Assembly: GCF_017742215.1 (NCBI RefSeq)
Contig: NZ_JAGHKP010000003.1
Coordinates: 1,271,634 to 1,335,633 of the forward strand
Direction of reading: 5' to 3'
DNA length: 64,000 nt
Source of the DNA: Chitinophaga chungangae
Lineage (GTDB): Bacteria > Bacteroidota > Bacteroidia > Chitinophagales > Chitinophagaceae
Part shown: in pieces, positions 52,081-60,952 of the stretch
Numbering within the stretch: position 1 is the stretch's first letter
Layout: the number at the start of each line of letters is the position of its first letter
Made by a program: the position numbers and the translations under genes
Notes under the pieces: generated by a model
What the model saw: only the letters and a program-made list of their open reading frames with translations
Told to the model about the DNA's origin: nothing
The model's database searches: none

Positions 52081-53796
52081 ATGAGAATATCGATTGTACG
52101 CGTATTGTTTTTTTCATTACTGGCGGTTATCTGCGCAAAACCTTCCATTGCCGGCCAGCCACCGGCCATCACCGCAGACGTGATAGTCTACGGCGGTACT
52201 TCCGCCGGCGTGGCAGCCGCCGTGCAACTTTCCAGGATGGGCAAAACGGTAGTGCTGATAGAACCTTCGCAGCGGATCGGCGGGTTGACCACCGGCGGCC
52301 TCGGCGCTACGGACATTGGCAACAAAGCCGCCATTGGCGGAATAGCCCGGGAGTTTTACCGCAACATCCGGGAGTATTACGATAACCCGTCTAACTGGAA
52401 GTGGCAGTCCCGTTCGGAGTATTTTAAAAACCCGAAAGAAGAAGACGCCATGTGGACCTTTGAGCCGTCTGCCGCGCTAAAGGTATATCACAACATGCTT
52501 TCGCGTGAAAAAGTAAAGCTGGTATACGGTGAGCGGCTGAACAGGGAAACCGGCGTGGTAAAGGAAAACGGAACTATCTCTGCCATCCGGATGGAAAATG
52601 GCACAGTATATAAAGGCAAAATGTTCATAGACGCGACCTATGAAGGCGACCTGATGGCCGCTGCGGGCGTCAGCTATACATTGGGCCGCGAATCGAACAA
52701 ACAATACCGGGAAACGTTAAACGGCGTACAAGCCAACAGGGTGAATGTAACCCTGAAGGGAACCGTGTCCAGGAATGCGCGGTACCATAATTTTGTAAAT
52801 GGCGTAGACCCTTACATTATTAAAGGCGATAAATCGAGCGGGCTGTTGCCCTGCATCAATCCCGGCGGGCCGGGCATAGAAGGAGCTGCGGATAAGAAGA
52901 TACAGGCTTATTGTTTCCGGATGACGCTGACCGACCATCCCGACAACAGGATCCCGTTTACCAAACCCGCCAACTACAACGAACGCAATTATGAGCTGCT
53001 GTTCAGGAACTATGAAGCAGCCCCCGGCGGTGTGATAGAGGATATGTACGACTATGGCGACAAGCTGGTGCCGTGGATCAACAGCAAAATGCCGAACCGG
53101 AAAACGGATATCAATAACCAGAAAGGATTTTCCACGAATTTCATCGGCCAGAACTATCAATACCCCGACGGTTCTTACGCTGAAAGGGAAAAGATCATCC
53201 AGGCACACCGTCAGTACCAGCAGGGATTGATGTGGACTTTAGCCAATCATCCCCGTATTCCCGAAAAAGTGAGAAAAGTGGTATCGCAATGGGGCACCTG
53301 CAAGGACGAGTACGAAAGTGAAGACGGCTGGCAGGGCCAGCTGTATATCCGCGAAGCAAGACGAATGGTAAGCGACTACGTGATGACGCAGCATCATTGC
53401 GAAGGGCTCTCCGTTGCGGAAGATCCTATCGGGCTGGCCGCATACACCATGGATTCGCACATGGTTCAGCGGTATGTGGACGCCAACGGGTACATTCAAA
53501 ACGAAGGGAATGTAGCGGCCCCTGTGGGCGCTCCGTTCCCGATCAGCTACCGTTCCATCATCCCGAAAAAAAATGAATGCGGCAACCTGCTGGTGCCGGT
53601 GTGTTTAAGCGCCAGCCACATTGCTTTCGGGTCTATCAGGATGGAACCCGTATTCATGGTATTGGGCCAATCCGCGGCGATTGCCGCATCCCTGGCTATA
53701 GACGACAAAGTAAGCGTTCAAAACCTTGGGTATGAAAAATTACAGCAGGCGCTGATAGCAAACCAGCAGCGGTTAGTAACAGGCAGCGCTGAATAA
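52081..53796 (+). CDS. Secreted FAD-dependent oxidoreductase (PF12831-type)
   Basis: A 571-residue exported flavoprotein: a signal peptide ends near CAKPSIAG, then comes the FAD-binding Rossmann start DVIVYGGTSAGVAAAVQLSR with the ribose-binding Glu in VVLIEPSQRIGGLTTGGLG, and a closing MEPVFMVLGQSAAIAASLAI. These features are those of the FAD_oxidored family common in Bacteroidota sugar loci; its substrate is unproven and could be a sugar or sugar alcohol. It follows SusD by 4 bp, so it belongs to the same transcript. A strong terminator lies 30 bp after its stop. Confidence 0.88.
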   Translation: MRISIVRVLFFSLLAVICAKPSIAGQPPAITADVIVYGGTSAGVAAAVQLSRMGKTVVLIEPSQRIGGLTTGGLGATDIGNKAAIGGIAREFYRNIREYYDNPSNWKWQSRSEYFKNPKEEDAMWTFEPSAALKVYHNMLSREKVKLVYGERLNRETGVVKENGTISAIRMENGTVYKGKMFIDATYEGDLMAAAGVSYTLGRESNKQYRETLNGVQANRVNVTLKGTVSRNARYHNFVNGVDPYIIKGDKSSGLLPCINPGGPGIEGAADKKIQAYCFRMTLTDHPDNRIPFTKPANYNERNYELLFRNYEAAPGGVIEDMYDYGDKLVPWINSKMPNRKTDINNQKGFSTNFIGQNYQYPDGSYAEREKIIQAHRQYQQGLMWTLANHPRIPEKVRKVVSQWGTCKDEYESEDGWQGQLYIREARRMVSDYVMTQHHCEGLSVAEDPIGLAAYTMDSHMVQRYVDANGYIQNEGNVAAPVGAPFPISYRSIIPKKNECGNLLVPVCLSASHIAFGSIRMEPVFMVLGQSAAIAASLAIDDKVSVQNLGYEKLQQALIANQQRLVTGSAE

Positions 53797-53824
53797 TGCG
53801 TTTCCGAAAAAATGAAGAATACGT

Positions 53825-53852
53825 AAAAAGGCCGCGATATTGCGGCCTTTTT
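53825..53852. terminator. Bidirectional terminator
   Basis: AAAAAGGCCGC / GCGGCCTTTTT is a perfect 11-bp stem with a 6-base loop and A- and T-runs on its sides. It closes the second SusCD locus and also lies after the minus-strand glycosyltransferase gene. Confidence 0.9.
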
Positions 53853-53930
53853 ACAACCCCGCCATTACCTTCCTGAATTTCTTCGCGGGCTTTGCGCCCC
53901 GTGCAAGTTTCTTCTCATTGAAATTCCCGG
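53851..53930 (-). pseudogene. 3'-end scrap of a second DUF4886 gene
   Basis: The minus strand reads GAKPAKKFRKVMAGL and then stop TAA at 53851, very close to the end of the DUF4886 protein at 59062 (APMAKKFKKVVAGL). The matching bases also continue into the stop and flank. No other part of the gene is present. Confidence 0.5.
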
Positions 53931-53949
53931 TTAATATTCCCGGCCATGT

Positions 53950-56900
53950 TCAGTAAAGCGGCGTGTTCAGCGTGCTGAGATCGGTAGATGCGCTGCCATC
54001 CTGCGTGGCTTCCAGGTAAAGCCGGTATTGCATGGGCTGGGCCGGAATGGTAAGCGTAAGATACGCTCCTTCCCCGACTGGCTGCAGGCGGAAGGGATTG
54101 CCATAGCCGTCCGTCTGCACGAGGTACCATTCAAACCGCAGCCGGTCCGTGCCGGGGTCGGCAAACCGCCACCCGTTGCCGGTGCTGATGAGCGCGTTGT
54201 AAGTGAGGCGGCTGCCGGGCAGCGTCGTGCGGGAAGGCCGGAGTATTTTCACCCTCGGCAATGGCGGCGGCGCGGGAGCCCCGCTCCACAGGCCCGTGAG
54301 CAGGTGCCAGTCTGGTTTATAACGGCCGCGATGGTCGGTAAGGCCGTCGAAGGTAACAAAATCACGGGTTTCGAGGTCTTGCCAGGTAGTGAGGAATGCC
54401 GGCACAGGCTGCAGCCTGGCGAAGGCGGCTACAGGCATTCTGCTGATAAAGCCGGGAAAGTTTCCGGAAAGAAGGGCGGCCAGGCCGCTGGTGTCGCCGG
54501 TTGCTTCGATGCCGAAAGCGTCTATGGCCGGCAGCTGCTGCTGAAGCCATGGCAGCGCGGGCACGGAGCCCGGGTTAAAAAGTACGTCCGCCGTTAACGG
54601 CCTGGAAGAATCGGCGGCTTTGATGGCTGCGGACAATCCTTCCAGCCAGCGCAGGTAACGTTGCTGCTGGTAAAACAAAGCCGGTTTAAAATGATGCAGT
54701 GCAAGCTGCTGCCATGCATTGTTTCCCAGGTGCCATGCCGTAATAGCGGTATCGTTGCGGCGCCTGGTTATCGTGCGGAGAATGGTTTCCCGCGCCTGTG
54801 CAAGCGTTGCGCTGTCCCTGTCCATGTCCGTCACTTCCGGCAGCCAGAACCCGTAATGCACGCCGATGCCATGGATGCCGGCTTCCGCCAGCACATTCCG
54901 GTCGTATATGCCCGGCCCGTACCGGCGGATGGTGTTCACGCCCAGTTGCCGCATTTGTTGGAGGTCATGGGCGGTTTCCCGGCGCGTGAGCGTATGCCGG
55001 TTCCTGAACCAGTCCTCTCCTTTCTGGTAAAGCAGCCCCCGGATGCTGTCCGGTAGTTTGTGCCGGGCGCCCGGACCAGGTACCGCTGCGTCCGTAATGG
55101 CTGCGACTGCGGGAGTAACCGGGCTGCGCAGGCGGGGATAAATGTCCAGGGCGGCCAGCAGTTGCCCGGGCTTACGGATGGCCCAGTCCAGGTACTGCGC
55201 GGTATCGCCTTCCGGTACATTTCTATCGTAACCGTTATGAAAAAACACCTGCGCCTGTATCTCGGGAAAACGCGCGCTAATAGCCCGGAATGCATCGCTG
55301 AACCAGCGTTCCTGGTTGCCGGCGTCCGCGACGGAGCCCATTTCTGTTATCATGACAGGCATGCCGGAACGGAAAAGCGGCAGGCTGTGGAATGGCATGT
55401 ACAAAGTTTCGAAGGAATGCCATTCCTTGCCGCCATGCCCCGGACCATAGTTGAGGACGGTAGCGCCTATCCAGTCCACGTATGCCTTGCCGGGAAAATA
55501 CATTGCAGCATTGGCCGCTTTCCATGGGTTCCATACCCAGATCGCGTTTATCGCCCCGCGGCTAAGGAAAAGCGCATGCACATACCGCCAGGCGGCGCGA
55601 AATTCTTCGGGCGTATTGCCCCCGGCCGGCGACCATGGATAGTCTGGATTGTCCGGCTCATGCGCAAAACGGAGGAACATCGGGCGGTCCAATGCTTTTA
55701 CCTGGTCTGCAAACCGTTCCAGGTAACCGTCGAAAATGCCGGTGGGGATCAGGGACATTACTTTTTGTTCGTGCTCCAGCCCGTTGATGCTAAGCCCAAA
55801 CCCAGAGGTCCAGGGCTCCCAGGTGATCATGGGAACGGAGCCGCTGTTATAAACGGCCGCCAGCGAATCCGGCAGCAGATGCTCCGGCCCGTCGCCCCAG
55901 GCAATGTACAGTGATGTAAGCGGCATGCGGGGCATGCCCTGGCCTGAAGGATTGTACACGCCGGTATAAAAAATGTCGTGCCTGGGAACCGGTTGTACAA
56001 CGGGAGCCTGACGCTGCCCGGCGGTAAAATGCCAGGTCAGTACGATCACGGCGAGCAGCAACGGAAGCCCGAGTTTGCGGATGCCGGTGTACAGGTGCAG
56101 GTGACGGAACACCCAGAATTGTTTTTTAAGCAGCAGCGGGAGTATCAGCATCGTTTTCACCCAGCCGTAACGAGCGGGTATTTTTCTCAGTTGAAGGCTG
56201 GCGATGATGTTGAATACCATGATGAGGCAATTGATGCCTGCAATGCCGGCCATAAAAAGCGAATAGGGGTTCCAGTCGTAATGCAGCCCGTATATGATCG
56301 CCGCCAGCGATACTGCCAGCACGGCAATATTGGGTATGTTCAGCCGCCAGTCGTCCGGCCCAGAATCGTCTTTCGGCGTGGGGAGGTACGGTACTTTTTT
56401 CCGAGCGATGGTATAAGCAAGGCCGAGCAGGTAGATCCACCAGGTGCCGATAAACAGCAGGCCGCCCACAACATGGAAGCCGCGTTCGGTCTCTTCCATC
56501 ACCCAGCGCTGCACATAATGGCGGATAAGCAGGATGGAGCCGATGGCGGGAAAAGCGAGCAGCGAAAATTCCACGAGGTCTGCCCGGAAAGGAATATACC
56601 CCGTCACCAGCGAAAGCACCGGCACGAGGAAGTTGATGAGAAAGACGAGACCGGACAAATAATGCAGCGGGATGGTGCCGTAATGCAGCCGCTGCAGCCA
56701 GGTGAACTGCCTGAACAGCCTGGGATAGGTGGTCACCAGCAGTTCGAAGGTGCCCCTCGCCCATTTCAGTTGCTGGGCGTAATACGCGGAAAGCGTATTG
56801 GGCACCAGCCCGCGGGTGAGCACGGCAGGCACGTACACCGATCTCCATCCTTTGGCGTGCAGGTGCATGGCGGTATGCATGTCTTCCGCCAGCCCGCTTG

Positions 56901-57663
56901 CATGCCCGCCGATGGAATCCAGGGCGGCTCTCCTGAAGGTGCAGTTGGCGCCGATAGCCAGCACGGTGCCGTAGCTGTTCATGGTGGACATAATCGGGCC
57001 GTAGAACTGGAACGTTTGCTGGGCGGCGCCTTTGGCGATGATGCTGTCTCCCAGGTTGCTGTATGCCTGCACGATCTGCACGAAGCCGATCTCCGGATCG
57101 TTGAAGTGATGCACTACGGCATCCAGGAAACCCGGTGAAGGCACATGGTCCGGGTCCAGCACCACGCAAAGCTCTCCCGTTGCGTATTGCAGGGCGTTGT
57201 TGATATTCCCCGCCTTGGCGTCCCTGCGGTCTGTACGGGTTATATGCCGCACGCCCAGGCGACCGCACACTTCGCGGAGATAAGGATCGTTCGCTTCGTC
57301 GCACAGCCAGGCGGTATGCGGATAGGTCATGGCCCTTACCGCGGTAAGCGTTTCCACGATCATTTCATACGGTTCGCCGGGAAAGTAGGTGGTAAGCACG
57401 TCTACCGTGAATGGACGTTGCGGCTGGGGTGAAGGCGGAATGCGGATAGCGGCATAATGATACCATTCGTGCAGGATAGCGAGACAGTTGAAGGTGATGC
57501 CCGCCATCAGCACCCAATAAAACGGGGCGTAACCGATTTGCACGCGGCGGAACAGCACGATCAGCAGCACGCCTATGCTGGCGGTGCCGAGCAATATCAT
57601 GAGCCTGAGCGTAAACAGTTCCCGCCGCGACGGCGGTGTGACAGGTTCCAGTGGTTCCTTCAT
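53950..57663 (-). CDS. Membrane GT2 glycosyltransferase fused to GH26-like and degenerate GH domains
   Basis: A 1237-residue protein with three parts. Residues 1-550: an integral-membrane GT2 processive synthase, with two helices first, the DxD motif D170-P-D172, an AED at 259-261 and a Q-x-x-K-W motif at 298-301 in the place of the usual QxxRW, then several helices to about 550. Residues about 560-850: a GH26-like TIM barrel with the acid Glu669 in FAHEP and the nucleophile Glu774 in MITEMGS. Residues about 870-1237: a second GH-like barrel in which the acid site reads LGNNAW (no Glu) and the nucleophile site TTWQD, then an Ig-like end. The third part looks like a dead copy of the neighbouring protein at 57660. 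The start overlaps the stop of that gene (ATGA). It probably makes and trims a beta-linked glycan (inference). Confidence 0.8.
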   Translation of the reverse strand: MKEPLEPVTPPSRRELFTLRLMILLGTASIGVLLIVLFRRVQIGYAPFYWVLMAGITFNCLAILHEWYHYAAIRIPPSPQPQRPFTVDVLTTYFPGEPYEMIVETLTAVRAMTYPHTAWLCDEANDPYLREVCGRLGVRHITRTDRRDAKAGNINNALQYATGELCVVLDPDHVPSPGFLDAVVHHFNDPEIGFVQIVQAYSNLGDSIIAKGAAQQTFQFYGPIMSTMNSYGTVLAIGANCTFRRAALDSIGGHASGLAEDMHTAMHLHAKGWRSVYVPAVLTRGLVPNTLSAYYAQQLKWARGTFELLVTTYPRLFRQFTWLQRLHYGTIPLHYLSGLVFLINFLVPVLSLVTGYIPFRADLVEFSLLAFPAIGSILLIRHYVQRWVMEETERGFHVVGGLLFIGTWWIYLLGLAYTIARKKVPYLPTPKDDSGPDDWRLNIPNIAVLAVSLAAIIYGLHYDWNPYSLFMAGIAGINCLIMVFNIIASLQLRKIPARYGWVKTMLILPLLLKKQFWVFRHLHLYTGIRKLGLPLLLAVIVLTWHFTAGQRQAPVVQPVPRHDIFYTGVYNPSGQGMPRMPLTSLYIAWGDGPEHLLPDSLAAVYNSGSVPMITWEPWTSGFGLSINGLEHEQKVMSLIPTGIFDGYLERFADQVKALDRPMFLRFAHEPDNPDYPWSPAGGNTPEEFRAAWRYVHALFLSRGAINAIWVWNPWKAANAAMYFPGKAYVDWIGATVLNYGPGHGGKEWHSFETLYMPFHSLPLFRSGMPVMITEMGSVADAGNQERWFSDAFRAISARFPEIQAQVFFHNGYDRNVPEGDTAQYLDWAIRKPGQLLAALDIYPRLRSPVTPAVAAITDAAVPGPGARHKLPDSIRGLLYQKGEDWFRNRHTLTRRETAHDLQQMRQLGVNTIRRYGPGIYDRNVLAEAGIHGIGVHYGFWLPEVTDMDRDSATLAQARETILRTITRRRNDTAITAWHLGNNAWQQLALHHFKPALFYQQQRYLRWLEGLSAAIKAADSSRPLTADVLFNPGSVPALPWLQQQLPAIDAFGIEATGDTSGLAALLSGNFPGFISRMPVAAFARLQPVPAFLTTWQDLETRDFVTFDGLTDHRGRYKPDWHLLTGLWSGAPAPPPLPRVKILRPSRTTLPGSRLTYNALISTGNGWRFADPGTDRLRFEWYLVQTDGYGNPFRLQPVGEGAYLTLTIPAQPMQYRLYLEATQDGSASTDLSTLNTPLY

Positions 57664-58997
57664 GGCGCGATTACGTAAAACGGTGTATTGGTGGAAGCGA
57701 AATTGCCGTATGCATCATATACGGTCACGAATATACGGTATGGCCCTTCCCGCGACGGCGCGCGGAAGCTGGCCCTGGTGCCTTCGTGGGAAAGCAGCAG
57801 GCTGTCCAGTGCCGGCGGCTTCCAGGTGTTCACGTCGTTTCGGAAACGGATGAACCAATCTTCCGGCAGCACTTCCCATTCAAACCGGAGAGAATCCCTG
57901 CCGGGGTTTTCCAACAGGAGCTCTGCGGAATGGAGCGTGCCCGGGCCAAGCAAAATATTATCCCTTGCACCTTTGCCTTCCAGCAGCATGTATTGCAATG
58001 CAGGCGCTTTATGCGCCGGCCATCGCCCCGTCCAGATATACTGCATGGCCTGCGCGGTGGCGGAAGCACCGCCGTTCCCGGTGAACAAGCTGAACCATGT
58101 ATGCGTCACTTCCTGCTTCTGCCCCCAGTAAAACACACAGGCTCCCAGAAAACGCGGATCGTTTACGGGCATATAATCCGTATAACGCTGTAAATATTGT
58201 TCCGCTTTTTTATTGCTGGTGTTTTCGACGGGAGCGCCCCATGCGGTGGTTTCGGTTTCCCATGGGCCGTTGATGCCCCATTCAGTGATCAGGAACGGCC
58301 CGTTCCAGAACCAGTGGAATTTCCGGAGGTCGTTGCGCAGCTGCTGCAATTCGCCGAATATGTTCAGCGAGATCAGGTCCAGTTGCGGCACTTTCCAGCG
58401 GAGATTGTAAATATTGCGCCGGTTGAAATTGATGAGCGCGGTAGTAACGGGGTGATCGGGGTCGCGGGCATGGATGGTGTCCAGCAAGCGGTTATATGCT
58501 TTGTAAAACGGACGGAACCGGGGCCTGTAGGGAAAATCCACCTCGTTGCCCAGGCACCACATCAGCAGGGCGGGATGATCTTTGTAACGTTCTATGAGCC
58601 GCTCATATCCAAGGCAGAGGGCGGATACGGCGGCGGTATCGCGGTAAAATTCAAGGGAGCGGCTGAACGGGATGGATAGCCCGGCAATGACGGCGATGCC
58701 CGCTGCCTGCGCTTCGTCCAGCAATACACCCAGCCCTGCGGTGTCCCAGGTGCGGATGGTGTTGCCGCCGGCTTCCCGCAACGCCTGCAGCTGTCCGTTC
58801 CCTGCCGCGCCTTTGACGGTGAAAGGACGGCCATCCCTGAAAATGGTGTAACGGCCCCCGGATTGCCCGATATAGACCTTGCGTGAAGCGGAAGGAACGG
58901 GCGTGTGCCGGCAGGCGGCCAGGACAAAACATATCAGGGCCAGGGTTATAAAAACCGGGTACACGGGTGTATGGCGTGTGCGTGGATGTTGTATCAT
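57660..58997 (-). CDS. GH2-like glycosidase lipoprotein
   Basis: A 445-residue lipoprotein with signal ending VLAAC (Cys29). A TIM-barrel glycosidase follows, with acid Glu152 in MWCLGNEVDF and nucleophile Glu239 in FLITEWGINGP, as in GH2-like barrels, and a C-terminal Ig-like domain (RFEWEVLPEDW; FVTVYDAYGNF). Both catalytic glutamates are intact, unlike in the third domain of the neighbouring fusion. Its stop overlaps the start of that gene, so both are made together. It probably cuts a surface or secreted polysaccharide produced by the glycosyltransferase; family and substrate need confirmation. Confidence 0.75.
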   Translation of the reverse strand: MIQHPRTRHTPVYPVFITLALICFVLAACRHTPVPSASRKVYIGQSGGRYTIFRDGRPFTVKGAAGNGQLQALREAGGNTIRTWDTAGLGVLLDEAQAAGIAVIAGLSIPFSRSLEFYRDTAAVSALCLGYERLIERYKDHPALLMWCLGNEVDFPYRPRFRPFYKAYNRLLDTIHARDPDHPVTTALINFNRRNIYNLRWKVPQLDLISLNIFGELQQLRNDLRKFHWFWNGPFLITEWGINGPWETETTAWGAPVENTSNKKAEQYLQRYTDYMPVNDPRFLGACVFYWGQKQEVTHTWFSLFTGNGGASATAQAMQYIWTGRWPAHKAPALQYMLLEGKGARDNILLGPGTLHSAELLLENPGRDSLRFEWEVLPEDWFIRFRNDVNTWKPPALDSLLLSHEGTRASFRAPSREGPYRIFVTVYDAYGNFASTNTPFYVIAP

Positions 58998-59061
58998 GCG
59001 GTCAGCTCGAACCGCATAAATATAACGGAAACTTTTTAAAGGCCGCCCTGCCGCGCGTTCC

Positions 59062-59925
59062 TTACAATCCCGCTACCACCTTTTTGAATTTCTTTGCCAT
59101 CGGGGCTGACACGGTTTCAGGCGTAAACTTCACCTTCTTCACTTTCCCTCCCAGCAACGTGCGGTACCATACCAGCGATCCAAGATAACAGCCCGCTGTG
59201 TTGGCGTGGTTGGCATCGAAGGCGAGTTTGCCGTCGCGCCAAACGTACCCTACATTCAGGGAATTGGTCTGGTCGGGCAACTGGCCCGCCTGCGGGGTAT
59301 CAAAATTAAAAGTGGTGTCTTTGTTGTAATGCCATTTCCTGCTGGCCTCCATTGCCCTGAACGCATCGCCGGTCGGGATGATGCCCAGGCCCAGCTCGGC
59401 TGCGGCCTTGTGGTAAGCGGCCCGTACATGCCGGTGCATTTCTTCCGCGGTTTTTGCGCGCTCCTCCCCGTTTATTTTCCCAAAAGCTTTCGCATCGTTG
59501 CGGTAAGCCCAGATCTGGTGAATAAAGATCTTCGCCCCGGGCTGCAGCGACCTGATCAGTTCAACCAGCTTGCGCGCATAGGGCTCATAAGTATCCGGAT
59601 CGCCGGAAAGCAGGGAGTATTGCTGAATGGTGACGATATCCCAGCGCCCGTCAGACAACATCTCACGAAGCGACTTTCCTTTATATGCTTTTTCGCCGGA
59701 TTCCGCCAGTTTCCAGTGCCTTTCGAGCGAGCAACCGCCCAATTCGGCGCGGCCCAGCTCCAGCTCCATTCCCCCTTCCTTTGCCAGTTGCGGCAGAAAC
59801 GTGGCGGCATTCTGTGAAAAGCTGTTGCCGATGATAAAGAGGCGGATTTTTTTATCGTCCTGCGCCTGTACCGAGATGCATATGCTCAGCAGTATAAAAA
59901 GACCTGTTCTGAATTTTGATAGCAT
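59062..59925 (-). CDS. DUF4886 (SGNH-hydrolase-like) exported protein
   Basis: A 287-residue exported protein from ATG 59925; the signal ends near SVQAQ. The mature part begins KIRLFIIGNSFSQNAATFLP, the strand and GNSFS loop that in SGNH hydrolases carries the catalytic serine, and shows WDIVTIQQYSLLSGD and a later FDANHANTAGCYLGSLVWY, typical for DUF4886. The His and Asn in the closing region fit the SGNH layout. These proteins act as esterases on glycans in some cases. It lies upstream of the GH2-like lipoprotein with 64 bp between them. The frame open from 60027 is not favoured since it lacks a signal at its end. Confidence 0.75.
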   Translation of the reverse strand: MLSKFRTGLFILLSICISVQAQDDKKIRLFIIGNSFSQNAATFLPQLAKEGGMELELGRAELGGCSLERHWKLAESGEKAYKGKSLREMLSDGRWDIVTIQQYSLLSGDPDTYEPYARKLVELIRSLQPGAKIFIHQIWAYRNDAKAFGKINGEERAKTAEEMHRHVRAAYHKAAAELGLGIIPTGDAFRAMEASRKWHYNKDTTFNFDTPQAGQLPDQTNSLNVGYVWRDGKLAFDANHANTAGCYLGSLVWYRTLLGGKVKKVKFTPETVSAPMAKKFKKVVAGL

Positions 59926-59930
59926 GTTAT

Positions 59931-59946
59931 GTTCGTTTAAACGAAC
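59931..59946. promoter_or_regulatory. Perfect 16-bp palindrome at the DUF4886 start
   Basis: GTTCGTTTAAACGAAC is a perfect palindrome five bases before the start codon on the minus strand. Its size and place suit a repressor operator; no matching regulator gene is nearby. Confidence 0.45.
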
Positions 59947-60128
59947 GGTTAAATTATTACATGAAAGTTGATAATCCAAATCGCCTGCCGGAAGAGGCAA
60001 CCTGGTCTCCTGCCATCGTTGCAACATTTACCCTGCGACATCTTTGTACGCTTTCTTCATTTTCGCTTCATCTTGCGGGATTAGTTTTGTTCCGACAAAC
60101 AATATTGAACAACCTAAAAACTAAGATC

Positions 60129-60578
60129 ATGAAAGCACAAGGATTAATCGCTGTCGCATTATTACTCTCAGGAACCGCATTTGCCCAGCAAACTTCCGTA
60201 AAAACCGAAGGAAAAGTAACCGCAAACAGTCAAACCCATGCAAATGAAACTACCGGGAACGCCGGTGTGAGCGCCAGTAACACCACTACAGTTCACGTAC
60301 AGTCCAACGCTGCGGAACAAGCTGCGCAGACCGCTAACAGTCAATTAAACACGGTGGCAACCACCGCGGCCGGCGCCGGTGCGAACGCGCAAATCGCCGT
60401 AAACAGCACTTTACAATCCACTGCCGGCATCGGGACCAAACTCGAAAATGCGGTCACCGGCAAGGTTAAAGGAGCCTCGCCTGTTAACGCTACTGTAAAC
60501 CAGATTATAAAAATACAGGCGGCGCCTATCCGCATTAATACACGTATTGCAGGAGGAGTATTAACAGGTATCCTGTAA
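60129..60578 (+). CDS. Small secreted Ala/Thr/Asn-rich protein
   Basis: A 149-residue exported protein from ATG 60129; the signal MKAQGLIAVALLLSGTAFA is cut before QQ. The mature part is rich in Ala, Thr, Asn and Val (GKVTANSQTHANETTGNAGV; AEQAAQTANSQLNTVATTAA), low in complexity, with no Cys or Trp. I recognise no family. It is the first of five plus-strand genes that end in a two-component pair, and it ends in a strong terminator, so most transcripts likely stop there. A frame open from 59916 is not favoured, as it lacks a signal peptide. Confidence 0.65.
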   Translation: MKAQGLIAVALLLSGTAFAQQTSVKTEGKVTANSQTHANETTGNAGVSASNTTTVHVQSNAAEQAAQTANSQLNTVATTAAGAGANAQIAVNSTLQSTAGIGTKLENAVTGKVKGASPVNATVNQIIKIQAAPIRINTRIAGGVLTGIL

Positions 60579-60587
60579 TTCCGGCAG

Positions 60588-60631
60588 AACAGATTTTTGC
60601 CGCATTTTTCCGGCAAAAATCTGTTATTTTT
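60588..60631 (+). terminator. Strong terminator just before the next start codon
   Basis: AACAGATTTTTGCCG and CGGCAAAAATCTGTT pair perfectly over 15 bp around an 8-base loop, followed by ATTTTTAT. It ends 6 bases before the ATG of the next gene at 60638, so it could act as an attenuator and also hide that gene's ribosome-binding region. Confidence 0.8.
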
Positions 60632-60637
60632 ATAGCA

Positions 60638-60925
60638 ATGATCAAATTCCTTTTATCTACCCTCGTTATTGTTCCGGGACTGTTGCTGTTAAAAACATCC
60701 AGCAGTTATGGATACGCGCCTATTGCCGACACCTTGCAGCCTGTGAAGACTGCAGCCAGCAAACCAGTTGAAAAACCTGTGGCCACATTGCAGGGGCATT
60801 TACCAAAGATAAAGGAAGTACCAAAATCGAGGCGCATGATCAAACCGATGGCTGTTCCTTCACCATTGCCCATAAAGCCCGTCAGGATCATCAAGCCTAA
60901 GATCATTCCGGGAAAGATATTATAA
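60638..60925 (+). CDS. Small exported Pro/Lys-rich protein
   Basis: A 95-residue protein with a hydrophobic N-terminal signal (MIKFLLSTLVIVPGLLLLKT) and a mature part rich in Pro, Lys and Ile (PKIKEVPKSRRMIKPMAVPS). No domain is recognised. The start codon directly follows a terminator hairpin. It precedes the outer-membrane-barrel-like protein and could be made only by read-through or from a promoter that I cannot see. Confidence 0.5.
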   Translation: MIKFLLSTLVIVPGLLLLKTSSSYGYAPIADTLQPVKTAASKPVEKPVATLQGHLPKIKEVPKSRRMIKPMAVPSPLPIKPVRIIKPKIIPGKIL

Positions 60926-60952
60926 TATCATAACCGGGTTAAAAAGGATGAC

